5,058 nt of DNA from Calditrichaceae bacterium. GTDB taxonomy: Bacteria; Calditrichota; Calditrichia; Calditrichales; Calditrichaceae. Of this stretch, positions 1 to 5,058 are shown one piece after another. A program made the translations under genes and the position numbers. Below the pieces are notes generated by a model. The model made no database searches. It was given only the letters and a program-made list of their open reading frames with translations, and was not told the DNA's origin. Location: assembly GCA_024763405.1 (NCBI GenBank), contig JANTFQ010000195.1, forward strand, positions 1 to 5,058. Direction: 5' to 3'. Position 1 is the stretch's first letter; each line of letters opens with the position of its first letter.

Positions 1-2
1 AT

Positions 3-512
3 GAATGGTACCAGACAAATGTGGCCGGTGTTTACGCCATCGGCGATATTACAGGGCCGCCGCTGCTGGCCCACGTGGCTTCGCACGAGGGAATTGTCTG
101 TGTGGAAAAAATTGCCGGAATGGAAACCCACGCGGTGGATTACGACAGCATTCCCGGTTGTACGTATTGCCAGCCCCAGGTGGCCAGTATCGGAATGAGT
201 GAAGAAAAGGCTATGGAAGCCGGATATGAATTAAAAATCGGTCGTTTTCCCTATTCGGCTTCGGGTAAGGCCCGGGCCATCGGCGCCAGGGATGGAATGG
301 TAAAATTGATCTTTGATAAAAAATACGGCGAACTGCTGGGCGCTCATATCGTTGGCACCGAAGCCACGGAGCTCATCGCCGAATTAGGTTTGGCCAAGGC
401 GCTGGAAGCGACGCCTGTGGAACTGGCTAAAACCATGCACGCCCATCCAACTTTATCCGAAATGATTATGGAAGCGGCCGGGGACGCCGAAGACGAAGCA
501 ATTCACATTTAA
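3..512 (+). CDS. lpdA: Dihydrolipoyl dehydrogenase (E3), C-terminal part, 5' end outside window
   Basis: This is the C-terminal 169 residues of a flavin-dependent dihydrolipoamide dehydrogenase, the cytoplasmic E3 subunit that reoxidises lipoamide with NAD+ in 2-oxoacid dehydrogenase and/or glycine cleavage complexes. The frame is open to the window edge and already reads EWYQTNVAGVYAIGD, the conserved second FAD-binding motif that sits about two thirds into the family, so roughly 300 N-terminal residues, including the CxxxxC redox disulfide, lie upstream. The GTG at 21 falls inside this motif and is not a start. The dimerisation domain follows at visible residues about 50-165. HAHPTLSE contains the catalytic pair: His148, the general base, and Glu153, five residues later, as in the HPT-x-x-E signature. 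The usual YTxPE segment reads YCQPQ, a tolerated variant. The protein ends DEAIHI with TAA at 510-512, followed at once by a terminator, so this is the last gene of its transcript. The family call is firm; which complex it serves cannot be told from here. Confidence 0.95.
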   Translation, partial: EWYQTNVAGVYAIGDITGPPLLAHVASHEGIVCVEKIAGMETHAVDYDSIPGCTYCQPQVASIGMSEEKAMEAGYELKIGRFPYSASGKARAIGARDGMVKLIFDKKYGELLGAHIVGTEATELIAELGLAKALEATPVELAKTMHAHPTLSEMIMEAAGDAEDEAIHI

Positions 513-517
513 ACTCA

Positions 518-551
518 AAAACCTTCCGGGTCTTTAAATCCGGAAGGTTTT
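518..551 (+). terminator. Rho-independent terminator of lpdA
   Basis: A perfect 12-bp inverted repeat pairs AAAACCTTCCGG (518-529) with CCGGAAGGTTTT (540-551) around a 10-base loop. The stem's own T run continues as TTTTATT. It begins five bases after the lpdA stop codon. The A-rich left arm also gives a T run on the other strand, so it may act in both directions and also stop transcription reading through from the convergent kinase gene. Confidence 0.85.
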
Positions 552-595
552 ATTAACAACAAATTCAAACGTAGTGCGAAGTTAATCCTGAAATG

Positions 596-620
596 GTATG
601 CTTCGATAAGCTCAGCATAC
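596..620 (-). repeat. Palindromic repeat copy A, inverted, with altered arms
   Basis: The arms GTATGCT (596-602) and AGCATAC (614-620) are perfect reverse complements around an 11-base centre, TCGATAAGCTC. On the minus strand the centre reads GAGCTTATCGA, which matches copy B (GAGCTTGTCGA, 628-638) with one change. Copies B and C carry CCCT/AGGG arms instead, so both arms differ from theirs yet remain complementary. I recall TTCGACAAGCTCAG-type repeats as widespread and dispersed in many bacterial genomes; that is from memory, not checked here. Confidence 0.75.
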
Positions 621-623
621 GTC

Positions 624-642
624 CCCTGAGCTTGTCGAAGGG
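624..642 (+). repeat. Palindromic repeat copy B
   Basis: The 19-base sequence CCCTGAGCTTGTCGAAGGG has 4-bp arms, CCCT (624-627) and AGGG (639-642), around the centre GAGCTTGTCGA. It lies four bases after copy A in the opposite orientation. Bases 626-640 also pair with 601-615 of copy A over 15 positions, with a single T/G wobble at 607/634, so A and B together can form one longer hairpin with a 10-base loop. Confidence 0.75.
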
Positions 643-644
643 CT

Positions 645-794
645 GTCGAAGTGCGTTCCCCTGCACCTGTCAAAGTGCGTTCCCTGCACCTGTCAAACTG
701 CGTTCCCTGCACCTGTCAAACTGCGTTCCCTGCACCTGTCAAAGTGTGTTTCCTGCACCTGTCGAAGGGTGTACCCTGAGCCTGTCGAAGGGAA
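645..794 (+). repeat. 23-bp tandem repeat array, six units plus a partial
   Basis: The units run 645-668 (24 bases, one extra C), 669-691, 692-714, 715-737, 738-760 and 761-783, with a partial seventh at 784-794. Each begins GTCRAA and ends CTGMRCCT. Units 3 and 4 are identical; units 2 and 5 differ from them by one and a few bases. The last unit keeps GTCGAAGGG and CCCTGAGCCT, the two halves of the palindromic element, so the array looks like head-to-tail copies of that element in which the inner units have drifted to GTCAAACTG and CCCTGCACCT. There are no unique spacers between units. Because 23 is not a multiple of three, translation across it changes frame with every unit, which argues against a coding role. 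Confidence 0.9.
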
Positions 795-795
795 C
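771..795 (+). repeat. Palindromic repeat copy C at the end of the tandem array
   Basis: CCCT (774-777) pairs with AGGG (789-792) around the centre GAGCCTGTCGA, and GT/AC outside extends the stem across one A-A mismatch. It overlaps the last tandem unit and differs from copy B by one base in the centre (CCTG for CTTG). On the minus strand it is the first hairpin met by transcripts leaving the kinase gene, but no T run follows, so terminator activity is uncertain. Confidence 0.7.
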
Positions 796-831
796 CTTTA
801 TACATATTTAATATAACAGTCGTTTTATCGT

Positions 832-2946
832 TTAATCGGATTTATGCAGAATAGTCTGAATCTTCTTTTCCAGTTTATTGATTGTATAGGGTTTGGCCAG
901 AAAAGAATAGCCTTCAATACCTTCCGACTCCAGCATAAAAATCCGGCTATCCGTATAACCGGAACATAACAGAATTTTTATATGCGGATTAATTTCACGC
1001 AATTTCAGGGCCAACGCTTCACCGCCCATTTCCGGCATAATCATATCGGTTATAACCAAATCAATTTTATCCGACAAGTTTTTCCGTTTAACAATTTTCA
1101 AGGCATGTGCGCCGTGCCGCGCTTCAATTACATTGTAGCCCAGGGTTTTCAATCCGGTGCAGGCTAACGCGCGTACATCTTCGTCATCTTCCACAAACAG
1201 AATGGTTTCCGTGCGTTCTTTGTCGGTCAGGTCGCTGTCCGGAACGGTTGTTTTGCGCTTATCTTCTGTGGTGGCCGGCCAGTAAACTTTAAACTCTGCT
1301 CCCTTTCCGGGTTCGCTTTCTACCGTGATATATCCTTTGTTCTGTTTCACAATTCCATAGATAGTTGAAAGCCCCAACCCGGAGCCGCCGGTGTCTTTTT
1401 TTGTCGTGAAAAACGGTTCGAAAATTTTGGATTTGGTTTTTTCATCCATGCCGATACCTGTGTCTGAGACAGAAAGAAGAATATAGTTTCCTTTTCTGCT
1501 GCCCGGATGAAGTGTCGTAAAATCATCGTCTATCTTTGTACGTTCGGTGTGAATGACAATACTTTTAGCCTTGGATTTATTGCCAAGCGCATTAATCGCG
1601 TGTCCCGCATTGACGATGAGATTTACTAAAATTTGCTGAATTTGCACATCATCGGCTTTAATGAGATTCTTTTCTCCTTTTAAATCAAGAGTAAACTCAA
1701 TATCTTCCGGCAGCAGACGGGAGAGCATACTGTGCAATTCGGTAATAATTTGGTTGATATCCGAGGTTTTCAGCTCGATCATCTGTTTACGGCTAAAGGC
1801 AAGCAGCTTACGAATCAAATCTTCGGCCCGTTTTCCGCTGCGAATAATATTCTGCACGTTTTTATAATAGGGCTGATCCTCACCGCCCTCCATTAAAATC
1901 AACTGTGCGTAGCCGATTAGAGCGGTAAGAATATTATTAAAATCATGGGCGATACCACCTGCAAGCAACCCGATAGACTCCATTTTTTGCGCCTGAAAAA
2001 GCTGCTGTTCCAATTGCCGCTTATCGGTAATATCGCGCATAATCCCTTCGTAGGAAGTGATTTCGCCATTTGTATCGCGCACGGCGGTTACGGTTTCCAG
2101 TACGATTATTTTTTCGCCGTTTTTTCGTCGCAGGGTGAGTTCATAATCTTTGATGGAGCCGTTTTGCTCAAGGGTTTTTTTGAATTTGACCCGGTCCCGG
2201 GCATTCATATAAAAATTGGAGACATTGTGAATATTCAGCAATTCTTTCACAGAAGAAAATCCAAATAGTTTAGCACCTGCAGGATTGATCTCCAGTAATT
2301 TTCCTTCCGGGGTTGAGATAAAAACGACGTCGGCAATTTCCCGGAAAAGGGAACGCATTTTCTGTTCGATCCGGATTCCGGCCTGAACGGCTTTTTTGCG
2401 TTCAATAGCGCCGTTAAAAATATCCGCGCTGCCCCGCAGCAGATGTTCCAGTTCTTTAAAATGGTGCAGTTCTCCCGAAACCGTATCGATACCGATAAAA
2501 CCAACGACAATATCATTGGCGATAAAGGGACAAAGGAGCATCGATTTTGATTTCTCCGCTTCCATAATCATTTTTATGGTGGCGGCTTTTGGCGGCAATA
2601 CTTGCGGATTTGCAACGACAACGGCAGAATTGTTCAAAATAGAATCGGACAGCCATGCGAAATCCGGACCGTTTACCTGGCTGTGGCGCGGTATCTTGTT
2701 CGGGATATTCTTAGGCTTCACCATATAGGCCGCTTCGAGCTGTGTATTGTTTTGTTTGAAAAAATAAATATAGCCGCGGTCGGCCAAAGTAAATGCGATC
2801 AACGATTCAAGACAGGTATTGATTTCATTGTCGATCTCCGCAGGGGTGATATAAACAAATTTACGGGCGATAGAAAATAAAAACCGTTCGGTCTTTAATT
2901 GGAAAGGAAGCGGTGACGGCTGCGTTGTATTTTCTTTGTTATTCAT
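832..2946 (-). CDS. Cytosolic hybrid histidine kinase, GAF-PAS-HisKA-HATPase-REC
   Basis: This 704-residue two-component sensor phosphorylates itself on histidine and passes the phosphate to its own receiver. A GAF-like domain spans about residues 25-185 (LLCPFIANDIVVGFIGID near its end), then a PAS domain at about 196-310. The HisKA H-box, AGGIAHDFNNIL, has phospho-His334. The HATPase_c domain has an N-box with Asn442 and Asn446, G1 DTGIGM (495-500), F-box FEPFFTTK and G2 GSGLGLS (521-527). The receiver (about 580-704) has acidic residues in EDDED (586-590), phospho-acceptor Asp634 in VITDMIMPEM, Ser662 and Lys685. All key residues are intact. I see no signal peptide or membrane segment, so it should sense a cytoplasmic cue; the ligand is unknown. 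The start is firm on its 5' side because the preceding codon is an in-frame TAA, but there is no good Shine-Dalgarno. No DNA-binding output, separate response regulator or Hpt partner is in the window. The gene lies 85 bases behind the surface-protein gene on the same strand. Confidence 0.93.
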   Translation of the reverse strand: MNNKENTTQPSPLPFQLKTERFLFSIARKFVYITPAEIDNEINTCLESLIAFTLADRGYIYFFKQNNTQLEAAYMVKPKNIPNKIPRHSQVNGPDFAWLSDSILNNSAVVVANPQVLPPKAATIKMIMEAEKSKSMLLCPFIANDIVVGFIGIDTVSGELHHFKELEHLLRGSADIFNGAIERKKAVQAGIRIEQKMRSLFREIADVVFISTPEGKLLEINPAGAKLFGFSSVKELLNIHNVSNFYMNARDRVKFKKTLEQNGSIKDYELTLRRKNGEKIIVLETVTAVRDTNGEITSYEGIMRDITDKRQLEQQLFQAQKMESIGLLAGGIAHDFNNILTALIGYAQLILMEGGEDQPYYKNVQNIIRSGKRAEDLIRKLLAFSRKQMIELKTSDINQIITELHSMLSRLLPEDIEFTLDLKGEKNLIKADDVQIQQILVNLIVNAGHAINALGNKSKAKSIVIHTERTKIDDDFTTLHPGSRKGNYILLSVSDTGIGMDEKTKSKIFEPFFTTKKDTGGSGLGLSTIYGIVKQNKGYITVESEPGKGAEFKVYWPATTEDKRKTTVPDSDLTDKERTETILFVEDDEDVRALACTGLKTLGYNVIEARHGAHALKIVKRKNLSDKIDLVITDMIMPEMGGEALALKLREINPHIKILLCSGYTDSRIFMLESEGIEGYSFLAKPYTINKLEKKIQTILHKSD

Positions 2947-2960
2947 TTATAATAGAGTCC

Positions 2961-2988
2961 ATTTTAAATACAAGTCCTTTTGTATAAA
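2961..2988 (-). promoter_or_regulatory. Weak candidate promoter for the histidine kinase
   Basis: On the minus strand, TTTATA (2988-2983) lies 16 bases before TAAAAT (2966-2961), matching 4 of 6 and 5 of 6 bases of the sigma-70 consensus. A start near 2954 would give a leader of only about 7 bases, in keeping with the missing ribosome-binding site. The gap is AT-rich, so such matches arise easily by chance, and FCB bacteria often use a different promoter consensus. Confidence 0.25.
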
Positions 2989-2999
2989 TTCTTCCATCT

Positions 3000-3031
3000 T
3001 TTAAAATTACATGACAGGCGTTGCGCCGTGT
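3000..3031 (-). terminator. Weak possible terminator behind the surface-protein gene
   Basis: Directly after the TAG stop, GGCG (3017-3020) pairs with CGCC (3024-3027) across TTG, and ACA/TGT outside extends the stem past one bulged G. On the minus strand the stem is followed by an AT-rich stretch containing only a four-T run. The stem is short and the tail poor, so read-through into the kinase gene is as likely as termination. Confidence 0.25.
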
Positions 3032-5058
3032 CTATTTTTGAAGAATCATCTTAACTGTTTTGTTAAAATTCTTAGAACGCAAATGCAAAAAGTAAATTCC
3101 AGCCGAAACGGATGCACCGGCAGCATCGGTTCCGTTCCATTTTATCTGATAGTAGCCGGCGTCCTGATCTTCATTTTTAAGCAGTGTTTTTATACGTTGT
3201 CCCAGAAGGTTATACACCTCAATGGTGATTCTTTCCGCTGTGGGCAGTTGATATTTTGCCACCGTCTGCGGATTAAATGGATTAGGATAGTTTTGGCTAA
3301 GCCGGAAGGAGTGCGGCTGTGACGCGTATCCCTGCGCCGCTGCGCTAATAAAATCATTATTACCAACAGCAAGTACAAAACGCTGATGGCTTCGGCTGGT
3401 ATTAAGTTGTTCTTTATTGTAACGAACACCGGTTTCAGGAGAAAAGACAGCCCAGTCAAATCCGGCCGGCAGGTTATGCGGCGACATTTGTATAGAGATT
3501 GGCTGCTTCGTATTTCCGCTAATTTCGAACATAAAGGTATAGCCGTCTTCATCCCGGCTGCGGTAATCGGATGTAAAATGATTTTGATTCTCGTTCCTAT
3601 TAAAATATAAAGATACGTATTTTCCTATCACCGGCGGCTCGTGATAATCAAAGCGATCTTCGGAGTCCGATGCGTACGGATGCACACCGGCAAAGTTAAA
3701 ACGGTCTTTATACTTACCGCTTTCGGCCTGCAACTGGATATGCCAGTCTTCTCCGTCGATAAAAGCGCCGGATTTCGCCAGGGCGCTGGTTGTTCCGTTT
3801 TCGGTTGGTAATATGAAGACAGAGGTATCCCGGTTCATATAGACGGCATAGCCTTTAAAAGGTGTTAATTCCGTGCTAAAATCCCATCCGCTTCCGGTAT
3901 AAAAATAGAGGGGATAATTAGGGGCTGCATCGGACCAGGAAGAAGAAAACGCAAACGGCGCCGCAATCATATTCCAGCCCTTTTTTAAGGAAAGTTCATA
4001 CGGGTCGCTGGAAGAAACCGAAACGCTATTTTCCACATCAAGGGTAAGCGCGTCTTTTGTGATGAACCAGAGGGATTTCCCCGGCGGCAGGGTAACATCC
4101 AGATTCTTGATTTCGATAAAGCCGGTCTCTTCGGAATAATCAAAAATACGGTAATTTTCGCTGTCGTATTTTCCTAAATCATCTTCAAATAAAGCAGCGA
4201 GTGTTTGGCCTTTGGTGTTCAGCGGAATGGAAATATGCTGATAGGCTTTCTTTTTTGTCTGCTCAGGGAAAGAGAGAAACGGCACCGTAACCGGGATAAA
4301 AAGCGGGTGTGTAAAACCGTTTTCCGGTGAAAGGGTTGTTCGGAATCCGTGATATGTTTGAATATAATATTCTAAACCGCGTTCGGTTACCCGGGCAGCC
4401 TCAACCGGCATCTGCCAGTTATCGCTTTGCTCCTGCCGGGAAAGAGCTGTTTTATAAAAGCGGGTTTCGCCGCCTTTACGCAGATATAAAAAGGCCGAGT
4501 CGATTCCGGTTTGCGCTGTAATTTCGAAGCTCAGAACGGCGCTGCTGTTATAGTTGAAAACCGGGCTGGAATGAGCGGCATCAAATGTGACCGCAGCCGG
4601 CTGGGTGTCCATTCCTGTTCCGGACAAGGGAATGGAGATACCTGTGTGCGTTGGATCGTTGCAGGAAAGATATAAAGTACCGTTTTTTATTCCCATATTT
4701 CCCGGTTTAAAGCGAATTAAAAATGAAACAGAATCGCCGGGTTCAAGAGATATATCGTGTGTTACCGGTTTTTTTAAACTGAAAACGCCGGCTGCTTCTG
4801 CGCTAAATTTAAGACTATCCGAAAAAACGAGCAGTATTTTTTCACCCCGGTTATAGACGGTAAAATCGAGAATGGAATCCGCATTAAAAGGTATGGTGCC
4901 GAAATCAAGCTGGGAAACCGAAGGCTCAATTTTTGGTGCAAGACCGTATCCGTGCAGGGCAACGGCTACGGTGTCTTTAAACGGATCGTTGTGTGCAATC
5001 TGCAGCAGCGCGTCATCGACGCCGGATCCCCGGGGCGCGTAAACCAGCGGGAGAGAAA
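3032..5058 (-). CDS. Secreted surface protein with ASH-like repeats and T9SS sorting domain, N-terminus outside window
   Basis: The frame is open to the window edge, giving 674 visible residues; the Met at 4696 lies inside a domain and is not the true start. Residues 1-38 end one ASH/choice-of-anchor-D-like repeat (DTVAVALHGYG), and 41-148 form a second (IEPSVSQLDFGTIPFNAD ... ISIPLSGTG). Residues 165-250 resemble a beta-sandwich linker with EYYIQTYHGF. Residues 260-580 are a beta-rich region with GWNMIAAPF (360-368), a motif I recall from extracellular proteins of this group, with no recognisable catalytic site. The last 91 residues (584-674) are the C-terminal sorting domain: LSQNYPNPFNP, then EVYNLLGQRIKTLL, GYYQIKWNGTDAAG, SAGIYFLHL and a basic end, KTVKMILQK. 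In known type IX secretion systems such domains direct export across the outer membrane and are often removed. Any enzymatic domain and the signal peptide would be upstream. The sorting domain call is firm, the ASH call good; overall function is unknown. Confidence 0.88.
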   Translation of the reverse strand, partial: SLPLVYAPRGSGVDDALLQIAHNDPFKDTVAVALHGYGLAPKIEPSVSQLDFGTIPFNADSILDFTVYNRGEKILLVFSDSLKFSAEAAGVFSLKKPVTHDISLEPGDSVSFLIRFKPGNMGIKNGTLYLSCNDPTHTGISIPLSGTGMDTQPAAVTFDAAHSSPVFNYNSSAVLSFEITAQTGIDSAFLYLRKGGETRFYKTALSRQEQSDNWQMPVEAARVTERGLEYYIQTYHGFRTTLSPENGFTHPLFIPVTVPFLSFPEQTKKKAYQHISIPLNTKGQTLAALFEDDLGKYDSENYRIFDYSEETGFIEIKNLDVTLPPGKSLWFITKDALTLDVENSVSVSSSDPYELSLKKGWNMIAAPFAFSSSWSDAAPNYPLYFYTGSGWDFSTELTPFKGYAVYMNRDTSVFILPTENGTTSALAKSGAFIDGEDWHIQLQAESGKYKDRFNFAGVHPYASDSEDRFDYHEPPVIGKYVSLYFNRNENQNHFTSDYRSRDEDGYTFMFEISGNTKQPISIQMSPHNLPAGFDWAVFSPETGVRYNKEQLNTSRSHQRFVLAVGNNDFISAAAQGYASQPHSFRLSQNYPNPFNPQTVAKYQLPTAERITIEVYNLLGQRIKTLLKNEDQDAGYYQIKWNGTDAAGASVSAGIYFLHLRSKNFNKTVKMILQK

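Larger units (their letters stand above)
513..831. other. Convergent intergenic region with terminator and repeats, no gene
   Basis: These 319 bases lie between the stop codons of lpdA (plus strand) and the histidine kinase (minus strand). They hold the lpdA terminator, then about 40 bases with nothing recognisable, then the palindromic and 23-bp repeats (596-795), then an AT-rich stretch (796-831). No classical hairpin plus T run is seen directly behind the kinase stop codon; the nearest hairpin for that transcript is the palindrome at 771-795. Open frames across the repeats encode only translated repeat units, so no gene is called. Confidence 0.8.

Noticed and set aside
21..512. GTG at 21 as the start of a short lpd-like gene
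   Set aside because: In-frame codons before it encode the conserved EWYQTN lead-in to the FAD motif, so the true gene begins upstream of the window.
515..712. 65-residue open frame on the minus strand
   Set aside because: It covers the lpdA terminator and the repeats, so it is fortuitous.
645..794. Possible CRISPR array
   Set aside because: The units are contiguous at 23 bp with no unique spacers, and no cas gene is present.
593..811. 72-residue open frame on the plus strand across the repeats
   Set aside because: Its sequence is simply translated repeat units (LSLSKG and similar peptides), the 23-bp period shifts frame every unit, and no ribosome-binding site or family resemblance is seen.
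1945..2268. 107-residue plus-strand frame and similar frames inside the kinase gene
   Set aside because: They are antisense shadows of conserved kinase and PAS coding sequence with no recognisable protein features.
3190..3552. 120-residue minus-strand frame overlapping the surface-protein gene, considered as a frameshift or nested gene
   Set aside because: The main frame reads through continuously with the conserved sorting domain, so no frameshift exists; the other frame is low-complexity shadow sequence.
3032..4696. ATG at 4696 as the start of the surface protein
   Set aside because: The frame stays open for another 120 codons to the window edge and these encode the rest of the ASH-like domain.

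Overview
The window looks like chromosomal DNA from a bacterium of the FCB group, most likely Calditrichota/Ignavibacteriota-like. This rests on three things: a secreted protein whose C-terminus carries the YPNPFNP sorting-type domain, mid-range GC, and AT-rich starts with poor Shine-Dalgarno signals. The phylum is an inference; no taxonomic marker is present.

Layout. (1) Positions 3-512, plus strand: the C-terminal 169 residues of a dihydrolipoyl dehydrogenase, whose N-terminus lies before the window. A good rho-independent terminator follows at 518-551. (2) Positions 513-831: a 319-base gap between convergent genes. It holds three copies of a short palindromic element of the CCCTGAGCTTGTCGAAGGG type and, between two of them, a six-copy 23-bp tandem array apparently derived from the same element. 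(3) Positions 832-2946, minus strand: a complete, apparently soluble hybrid histidine kinase (GAF-PAS-HisKA-HATPase-REC, 704 aa). (4) Positions 3032-5058, minus strand: the C-terminal 674 residues of a large secreted or surface protein with ASH/choice-of-anchor-D-like repeats, a long beta-rich region and a C-terminal type IX secretion sorting domain. Its start lies beyond the window.

The surface-protein gene is upstream of the kinase gene on the same strand, 85 bases apart, so they may be co-transcribed, though a weak promoter candidate sits in the gap. Nothing links either to the lpd gene. I see no phage, CRISPR, RNA gene or insertion sequence. The least ordinary part is the repeat block at 596-795: one palindrome copy has changed both stem arms together while keeping its centre, which suggests that the folded structure matters. 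I found no convincing new multi-gene system here.
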